This document shows, one piece after another, positions 31,694 through 36,320 of a stretch of DNA of 36,320 bases; position 1 is the first letter of the stretch; every line of letters begins with the position of its first letter. The position numbers were made by a program, and so were the translations under genes. The notes under the pieces are model-generated. The model did no database searches and was not told the origin of the DNA. It worked only from the letters and a program-made list of their open reading frames with translations. Source of the stretch: an uncultured Desulfovibrio sp. (GTDB lineage: Bacteria > Desulfobacterota > Desulfovibrionia > Desulfovibrionales > Desulfovibrionaceae); assembly GCA_944327285.1 (NCBI GenBank), contig CALVHG010000027.1, positions 1-36,320 on the forward strand, given 5' to 3'.

Positions 31694-33256
31694 ATGCTTG
31701 AATATCTGCATATCCGCAATCTTGCGCTTATCGAGGACATGGAGCTGGAATTTGCTCCCGGCATGAATGTGCTGACCGGCGAGACCGGCGCGGGAAAGAG
31801 CTTCATTCTTAAAGCGCTTGGCTTTGTGCTTGGCGACAGGCTGTCCGCGGACATGGTGCGCAGCGGCGCCGACAAGGCGCGGGTGGAGGCGCTTTTTACT
31901 CTTGACGGCGAGGAGCTTGTCATTCGGCGGGAGCTGCTGGCCGAAAGCGGGCGCAGCCGCCTCTATGTCAACGACAGCCTGCGTTCGCAGGATGCCGTGC
32001 GCGAACTGCGGGCACAGCTGCTCATCCATACCAGCCAGCACGGACAGCAGCAGTTGCTGCAACCGGCCTTTCAGGCGCGTTTTATGGAAAGCGTGGTTCC
32101 CTGCCGGGACTTGCTGGAAGCGCGGGACGAGCTGCTGCGCCGTCTGCGCGCGGAGGCCGACGCCCTGGACGAACTCAAGGAGAAAAGGGCGGAGCTGGCC
32201 GATAAGCGCGATCTGCTTGAGATGCGTCAGCAGGAGATTGATCGCGTGGCCCCGGAGGAAGGGGAGGAAGAACGGCTGGAAGAGCAGCGGGCTCGCCTGC
32301 GGGAAACGGCGGGTTTGCGTGATCTGTACGAAAAGGCGCAGGCCTTTCTCTACGGTTCCGAGGATGTGGGCCTGCTTGATGCTTTGGGGCAGTTCGAGTC
32401 GTTGCTGCGGCGCATAGGCGCGGTGGAAGAGGAGCTGGCGGAAGAGGCTGACGCTGTGGCCGAGACGCGGCAGCGTTTGTCCCAGCTGCGTTCCCGACTG
32501 CGGCGGCCCCCGGTGCAGGACGACGACGTTGATGTGGATGCGCTGGAGGAACGTCTGTACGAACTGGCCCAGCTCAAGCGCAAGCTGCATCGCAGTATGC
32601 CGGAAATTCTGGCCATGCGCGAAGAGATAGCCGAGAATTTATCCTTTCTGGATGCCTGCGCGCTGGATATTTCCGCTGCCAATCGGCGTATTGCCGCGCT
32701 GGCGGAGGAATTGAAAGGGATTGTGGAGCGTATTCTGCCGCAGCGCCGCGAGGCGGCTTTGCAGTTTACCGGGCGGCTGGAGGAGGAGTTGCGCGGCCTG
32801 GGATTTTCCGAAGAGGTGCGTGTCATTCCCGAATTCCTGCCGCAGGAGCTGTGGCCCGGCGTGGCGGATGAAAAGGTGCGTCTGCTCTGGGCTCCCAATC
32901 CCGGCCAGCCGCCGCATCCGCTCGATCGGATCGCGTCCGGCGGCGAATTGTCCCGTTTTCTGCTGGCGCTGATTGCCGTGCAACCGCATGCGGAAAGCGC
33001 TACCTGCATTTTTGACGAAGTGGACGCGGGGGTGGGCGGCCTGACGCTGAACAAGCTGGCCGCCAAGCTGGATGATTTTTCCCGCACGCGGCAGACTCTG
33101 CTGATTACGCACTGGCCGCAGCTGGCCGCCCGCGGACAGAAGCATTTTCATGTCTGCAAGGTGGTGCGTCAGGGGCAGACCTACACGCTTTGCGCGCCGC
33201 TGGATGCGGAGGGACGCCGCGCCGAGCTTGCCCGCATGGAGGGCAGGGAAGCGTAG
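31694..33256 (+). CDS. recN: DNA repair protein RecN
   Basis: The 520-residue SMC-like ATPase takes part in repair of double-strand breaks. It has Walker A GETGAGKS at 29-36, a long coiled-coil middle (about 150-370), the signature IASGGELSRFLLAL near 413-426, Walker B ATCIFDEVDAGVGG, and LLITHWPQLAARG with the switch His. ATG 31694 is preferred; GTG 31685, overlapping the dppC stop, is in frame three codons upstream. The protein is slightly shorter than the usual 550 residues, mostly in the coiled coil. Placing recN behind transporter genes and an RdgC-like gene makes a mixed operon with a recombination theme at both ends. Confidence 0.93.
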   Translation: MLEYLHIRNLALIEDMELEFAPGMNVLTGETGAGKSFILKALGFVLGDRLSADMVRSGADKARVEALFTLDGEELVIRRELLAESGRSRLYVNDSLRSQDAVRELRAQLLIHTSQHGQQQLLQPAFQARFMESVVPCRDLLEARDELLRRLRAEADALDELKEKRAELADKRDLLEMRQQEIDRVAPEEGEEERLEEQRARLRETAGLRDLYEKAQAFLYGSEDVGLLDALGQFESLLRRIGAVEEELAEEADAVAETRQRLSQLRSRLRRPPVQDDDVDVDALEERLYELAQLKRKLHRSMPEILAMREEIAENLSFLDACALDISAANRRIAALAEELKGIVERILPQRREAALQFTGRLEEELRGLGFSEEVRVIPEFLPQELWPGVADEKVRLLWAPNPGQPPHPLDRIASGGELSRFLLALIAVQPHAESATCIFDEVDAGVGGLTLNKLAAKLDDFSRTRQTLLITHWPQLAARGQKHFHVCKVVRQGQTYTLCAPLDAEGRRAELARMEGREA

Positions 33257-33292
33257 TGGCGCGCGGATGCTACCTTTTGTGGTGATACGTCG

Positions 33293-33352
33293 TAGAGCGC
33301 TTTGTCATTGAGAGCGGGCAAAGCGCAAGACGTTTCAAACGCAAAATGCACT
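33293..33352 (+). repeat. Family A repeat, deleted remnant
   Basis: TAGAGCG begins and CGTTTCAAACGCAAAATGCACT ends the remnant in its typical order, but only about 60 bases remain and the inner palindromes are gone. It lies between recN and its terminator. Confidence 0.5.
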
Positions 33353-33364
33353 GGAAACAAATGA

Positions 33365-33408
33365 GCCGGGAGCGAAAGAGGGGGAATCTTTCGCTCCCGG
33401 CGCTGTTT
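33365..33408 (+). terminator. Terminator downstream of recN
   Basis: GCCGGGAGCGAAAGA (33365-33379) pairs perfectly with TCTTTCGCTCCCGGC (33387-33401), followed by GCTGTTTTG. A second stem, CAGCGGGC / GCCCGCTG, follows at 33416-33438. Between here and 33689 I see no gene. Confidence 0.8.
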
Positions 33409-33689
33409 TGTGCGACAGCGGGCGGGAGAAGCCCGCTGCCGCAGTTATGCCCGGTGCCGGACGGCAAAAACGAGGGACACTTTTGCGGAAAGGGGAATAG
33501 CGCGCGTCGGGAGACGCCTGCGAATTTCCGGTAAAGCTCCCGGTGTGAACCATCCTGAGCGACCGACGTCACCGCGCGGCAGACAGGAACAGACCGTCGC
33601 GTATCCCTTGCGGGGCGTCGTCGGGTATGTCCTGCGTCGTCGCGGCATCTGCTCCCACGCTCGTCGGGACAATCGCACGGCGCGATTGT

Positions 33690-33872
33690 CTACTCCGGCT
33701 TGCGTCCTCGGGCATCCTTGGTTGCGGACGAGCAGGGGGAAGAAAGGCTTTGCTTTCTTTCGCGATCTTCCGCATCCTTGGCATACATGCCGAGAATGAA
33801 GGCGATCTCCTGCCGTGTCAGGATGCTGCCATAGCCGGTCGCCGGCGTGCCGGGCGTACCGTATGCGCTCAT
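33690..33872 (-). CDS. Small protein of 60 residues, unknown function
   Basis: The start ATG 33872 is preceded by AAAGGAGGTGTT, a near-perfect ribosome-binding site and the best in the window, which is the main reason to call this short frame a gene. The first 40 residues look orderly (TPGTPATGYGSILTRQEIAF, then ILGMYAKDAEDRERKQS); the last 20 are less convincing. I recognise no family, signal or membrane segment. The leader contains several small stems (TCGGAG/CTCCGA at 33909-33924; TTCCCC/GGGGAA at 33925-33940; GGTTC/GAACC near 33885-33897). It diverges from the peroxidase gene. Confidence 0.5.
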   Translation of the reverse strand: MSAYGTPGTPATGYGSILTRQEIAFILGMYAKDAEDRERKQSLSSPCSSATKDARGRKPE

Positions 33873-34017
33873 AACACCTCCTTTGGTTCCGAGAACCCCT
33901 TTTTGTTGTCGGAGGGGACTCCGATTCCCCGAAAGGGGAAATCTTTGCGCCGGGGCAGCCGCCGGGCTGCGGGCACGGAAAAATGTCGGAGCGGAGGAGA
34001 TGCGCGGGCGCACCGGA

Positions 34018-34060
34018 AAGTCCCAGGCGGCAAGGCGTCACGCCGTGCCGCCTGGGACTT
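34018..34060. other. Perfect 15-bp stem with nested hairpin
   Basis: AAGTCCCAGGCGGCA (34018-34032) pairs with TGCCGCCTGGGACTT (34046-34060); the loop itself contains GGCGT/ACGCC. It is followed by the palindrome GTTCC-TAAA-GGAAC (34061-34074). On either strand it lacks a good T-run. It marks the edge of the AT-rich leader at 34079-34260. Confidence 0.6.
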
Positions 34061-34220
34061 GTTCCTAAAGGAACCGCTCTAGAAAGAATATAGAAAATGT
34101 ATTTTTTTTCTAGAAAAATATAGCTAGTAATTTCAGTTTGTTTCATGTATCTAAGTAAAACGCTTACTTTTTGCTGTCCGCAGAAAAGACGGATTGCGAG
34201 CTTGTAGCAAATAAAATACC

Positions 34221-34241
34221 TAATAATAATTATTATTGACA
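34221..34241 (+). promoter_or_regulatory. PerR/Fur-like operator overlapping a promoter -35 box
   Basis: TAATAAT-A-ATTATTA (34221-34235) has the 7-1-7 inverted-repeat layout of Fur-family boxes and lies inside a perfect 16-bp palindrome, AATAATAATTATTATT (34222-34237). A consensus TTGACA begins at 34236, within the palindrome. The -10 element is unclear: the 17-base position reads AAAAAA. The peroxidase start codon is about 220 bases downstream. The surrounding 34079-34260 stretch is much richer in A and T than the genes and contains a direct repeat (CTAGAAAGAATATAG at 34079-34093, CTAGAAAAATATAG at 34110-34123). Confidence 0.5.
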
Positions 34242-34462
34242 AATACTAGTCTTTGTGAAAAAAATTTCGCCATAGCTTTTTAGCGCGTTCGCGCAGAAGA
34301 TTCTCTTTATGCCGGGGCAACAGCCGACGTTCCCACCGCAACGGAAGACGCCTTGTGCGTCCGTCCGTGCGCGGCGGGCGCTTCCCCGGTGCCTCTCCGG
34401 GAATCCGGCCACAAATCGCTTCCATTGTGGGGGCGTTGTATCCATCCGACGAGGAGGACTAT

Positions 34463-35827
34463 ATGAGGAAGGTTTTTGCGGCAGTAACGGGTGTGGGCTT
34501 TCTTCTGGCCTGCGCTCCGGTCATGGCGCAGGACCTGGGCGATGTGAAGAGCAAATTCGCCAGCGTTTCCGGCATCGTGCAGGAAAAGTGCATGGCCTGT
34601 CATACCAAGGGATATGATTTGCCTTTCTACGCCAAGGTTCCCGGTATCCGCAGCATCATTGAAAAAGATTACAATGATGGTCTGCGCGCCATGAATCTCA
34701 ATCAGGAACTGGTGCAGAGCAAGGACAAGCCCGTGGGCGAAACTGTGCTGGCCAAGATGGAATGGGTCATCAACAATGACACCATGCCGCCCGCCAAGTT
34801 CGCCGTGGTGCATTGGGGCAGCCGTCTTTCCGACAAGGAAAAGAAGCAGATTCTTGACTGGGTGGCCACCACCCGCAAGGCGCACTATGCCACGGACGCC
34901 GCGCCCGCTCACGCCAACGAGCCTCTGCAGCCCCTGCCGCGTAAGCTGGCTGTGAACAAGGCGAAGGTGGATCTCGGCAAGACCCTGTTCAATGACAAGC
35001 GCCTGTCCGCCGACAGCAGCCTGGCCTGCTCCGGCTGCCATGCTCTGGACAAGGGCGGCACGGACAACTCTCGTTTCTCTGAAGGCATTCGCAAGCAGTT
35101 CGGCGATGTGAACGCGCCGACGGTCTTCAATGCCGCCTTCAACTTTGTCCAGTTCTGGGATGGCCGCGCGGCCGATCTTCAGGAACAGGCCGGCGGCCCG
35201 CCGCTGAATCCCATCGAAATGGGCAGCAAGGACTGGGATGAAATCGTTGCCCGTCTGGCTCAGGACGAAGCGTTGACGGCCCAGTTCAAGGCCGTGTACC
35301 CCGACGGCTGGTCCGGCAAGAATATCACGGATGCCATTGCTGAATACGAAAAGACCCTCCTTTCTCCCAACAGCCGCTTCGACAAGTGGCTGCGCGGCGA
35401 TAAGACGGCCCTGAGCAGCGAGGAAGTCAAGGGTTACGAGCGCTTCAAGGCATATCGTTGCTCTTCCTGCCATGTGGGTAAGAGCGTGGGCGGCCAGTCC
35501 TACGAATACATGGATCTCAAGAAGGACTACTTTGCTGATCGCGGCGGCGAAGCGCTGGGTTCCGACAAGGGCCGCTTCAATGCCACCAAGCAGGCCGACG
35601 ATATGCACCGCTTCAAGGTGCCGAACCTGCGCAACGTGGAGCTGACGCACCCCTATCTGCATGACGGCACTGTCACCACCCTGGATGACGCCGTGCGCAT
35701 CATGGGCACCTACTGCTCCGGTCTTGATGTGCCTGCAAGCGACCGCGCCCTGATTGTGGCGTTCCTGCGTACGCTGACGGGCGAGCATGAAGGCAAGCCT
35801 GTGCAGGGAATGGCTGTGGCGCGTTAG
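34463..35827 (+). CDS. Triheme cytochrome c peroxidase, periplasmic
   Basis: The 454-residue protein has a signal peptide (MRKVFAAVTGVGFLLACAPVMA) and three c-heme sites: CMACH at 43-47, CSGCH at 189-193 and CSSCH at 333-337. Residues about 30-140 form an extra N-terminal heme-binding domain (with PFYAKVPGI, INNDTMPPAKF, EKKQILDWV); the rest is a bacterial di-heme peroxidase with NPIEMG (M253) and the ending HPYLHDGTVTTLDDAVRIMG. It would reduce hydrogen peroxide to water in the periplasm, with the extra heme feeding in electrons, as in the three-heme YhjA type. ATG 34463 follows GAGGAGG and begins the signal peptide; the upstream open frame is ignored. The PerR/Fur-like box upstream suggests control by peroxide or iron. 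Confidence 0.92.
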   Translation: MRKVFAAVTGVGFLLACAPVMAQDLGDVKSKFASVSGIVQEKCMACHTKGYDLPFYAKVPGIRSIIEKDYNDGLRAMNLNQELVQSKDKPVGETVLAKMEWVINNDTMPPAKFAVVHWGSRLSDKEKKQILDWVATTRKAHYATDAAPAHANEPLQPLPRKLAVNKAKVDLGKTLFNDKRLSADSSLACSGCHALDKGGTDNSRFSEGIRKQFGDVNAPTVFNAAFNFVQFWDGRAADLQEQAGGPPLNPIEMGSKDWDEIVARLAQDEALTAQFKAVYPDGWSGKNITDAIAEYEKTLLSPNSRFDKWLRGDKTALSSEEVKGYERFKAYRCSSCHVGKSVGGQSYEYMDLKKDYFADRGGEALGSDKGRFNATKQADDMHRFKVPNLRNVELTHPYLHDGTVTTLDDAVRIMGTYCSGLDVPASDRALIVAFLRTLTGEHEGKPVQGMAVAR

Positions 35828-35854
35828 TCGCAGTAAGTTTTCCTGAATGACGCG

Positions 35855-35888
35855 AGGGCCCGGCAATACTGCCGGGCCCTCTTTTGTT
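35855..35888 (+). terminator. Terminator of the peroxidase gene
   Basis: AGGGCCCGGCA (35855-35865) and TGCCGGGCCCT (35870-35880) form a perfect 11-bp stem with CTTTTGTT after it. Confidence 0.88.
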
Positions 35889-36033
35889 AGAGCGTTCTGT
35901 CTTTGAAAAAGGCAACAACGCGAGAGGCGGCACAGCGCCGTCCGGCCCGAAGCAAGCGGGATAAACGCATTTTTTCGCGAAACGACAGTCCGTATGGTTT
36001 GAAACGCAACGCGCTTCAAACTGAAAAAGTTCT
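35888..36033 (+). repeat. Family A repeat, full but diverged copy
   Basis: It starts TAGAGCGTTCTGTCTTTG and ends CTTCAAACTGAAAAAGTTCT, with the same internal order but several changes in both palindromes. It abuts the peroxidase terminator. Confidence 0.8.
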
Positions 36034-36147
36034 CGTCGGGGAAAGACGGGAGCGCGACCTGGCGCGCCGGGTAGGCTGGAACAGCGTATGCGGGCATGCC
36101 GTAAGATGTTTTCTTATGCGGCGCTGCGTCTGTTTTTCTACGGCGCG

Positions 36148-36202
36148 AGGGGCTGCCGCCTTCTCTTTGAAGGCGGCAGCCCCTCGTGTTTTGCTGTTCT
36201 TT
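36148..36202 (+). terminator. Strong orphan hairpin terminator
   Basis: AGGGGCTGCCGCCTTC (36148-36163) pairs perfectly with GAAGGCGGCAGCCCCT (36169-36184), and CGTGTTTTGCTGTTCTTTT follows. No gene that I can support lies between the peroxidase terminator and this one, so it may shield the next gene or end an unseen small RNA. Confidence 0.7.
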
Positions 36203-36320
36203 TAGAGCGTTTCAACTTTGAAAAAGGTGAAACGCGAGGCGGTGGCACAGCGCCGCCCGGCCCAAAGTGAGCGGAAAAACCACGCTTTTTCCGCGAAACG
36301 ACAGGCCGTATGGTTTGAAA
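36203..36320 (+). repeat. Family A repeat, cut by the window end
   Basis: Nearly identical to the left 116 bases of the full copy at 19889-20036, starting with TA then GAGCGTTTCAACTTTG. It is the second copy within 320 bases. Confidence 0.85.

Noticed and set aside
33569..33784. Second small minus-strand frame of 71 codons
   Set aside because: It overlaps the better-supported 60-residue ORF in another frame and has no ribosome-binding site.
33257..34462. Prophage or genomic island edge suggested by AT-rich DNA
   Set aside because: There is no integrase, tRNA, attachment repeat or phage gene; the AT-rich part is short and fits a promoter region.
34307..36097. Minus-strand open frame of 596 codons
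   Set aside because: Antisense to the peroxidase gene, and it runs through a terminator and a family A repeat.
36088..36270. Small plus-strand frame of 60 codons at the right edge
   Set aside because: It spans the orphan terminator and enters a family A repeat; it is not a plausible gene.

Overview
The window looks like chromosome of a Desulfovibrionaceae-type sulfate or sulfite reducer (Desulfovibrio, Bilophila or Mailhella kind). The grounds are a Tat-exported periplasmic [NiFe] hydrogenase with its maturation protease, a TAXI-type TRAP transporter with a DUF1850 partner, a secreted triheme cytochrome c peroxidase, PEP-synthase-like proteins beside a two-component system, and overall high G+C. 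The genus is an inference. No rRNA, tRNA, CRISPR array or phage module was seen.

Layout. 0.2-1.5 kb (-): O-acetylhomoserine sulfhydrylase. 1.7-5.3 kb (+): hydrogenase small subunit, large subunit and protease, with hairpins separating the protease from the structural genes. 5.3-5.75 kb: an island of intergenic repeats. 5.75-7.9 kb (-): FdhD-like protein, VOC protein and a beta-hydroxyacid dehydrogenase. 8.0-16.0 kb (-): a cell-envelope signalling cluster made of a broken or frameshifted ORF, a membrane protein with a Sel1-like end, a secreted VWA protein, an ABC ATPase, an FtsX-like permease and a formylglycine-generating-enzyme-like protein. The last four resemble the periplasmic side of PpkA plus TagT, TagS and TagR of the type VI secretion threonine-phosphorylation pathway, but no kinase, phosphatase or secretion gene is in the window. 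16.0-19.8 kb (+): TAXI-TRAP uptake operon, running divergently from the envelope cluster with a perfect palindrome at its promoter. 20.2-27.6 kb (+): four genes, in which a degenerate and an apparently intact PEP-synthase-like protein flank a sensor kinase and a single-domain response regulator. 28.4-33.3 kb (+): RdgC-like gene, companion gene, two oligopeptide ABC permeases and recN. 33.7-33.9 kb (-): a 60-residue ORF with a very strong ribosome-binding site. 34.5-35.8 kb (+): triheme peroxidase behind an AT-rich leader with a PerR/Fur-like operator.

Spread through the intergenic spaces are at least two families of short structured repeats. Family A is about 145 bp, has terminal inverted repeats and is often bounded by TA; eight full, partial or degenerate copies are present. 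Family B is about 90 bp, built on a long G-run/C-run hairpin; four copies are present, two of them in or beside a larger element that begins GGGCCTGTTAAC. Both look like non-autonomous mobile elements (MITEs).

The two systems most worth follow-up are the Tag-like envelope cluster without its secretion machine, and the paired active/inactive PEP-synthase-like proteins around a two-component system.
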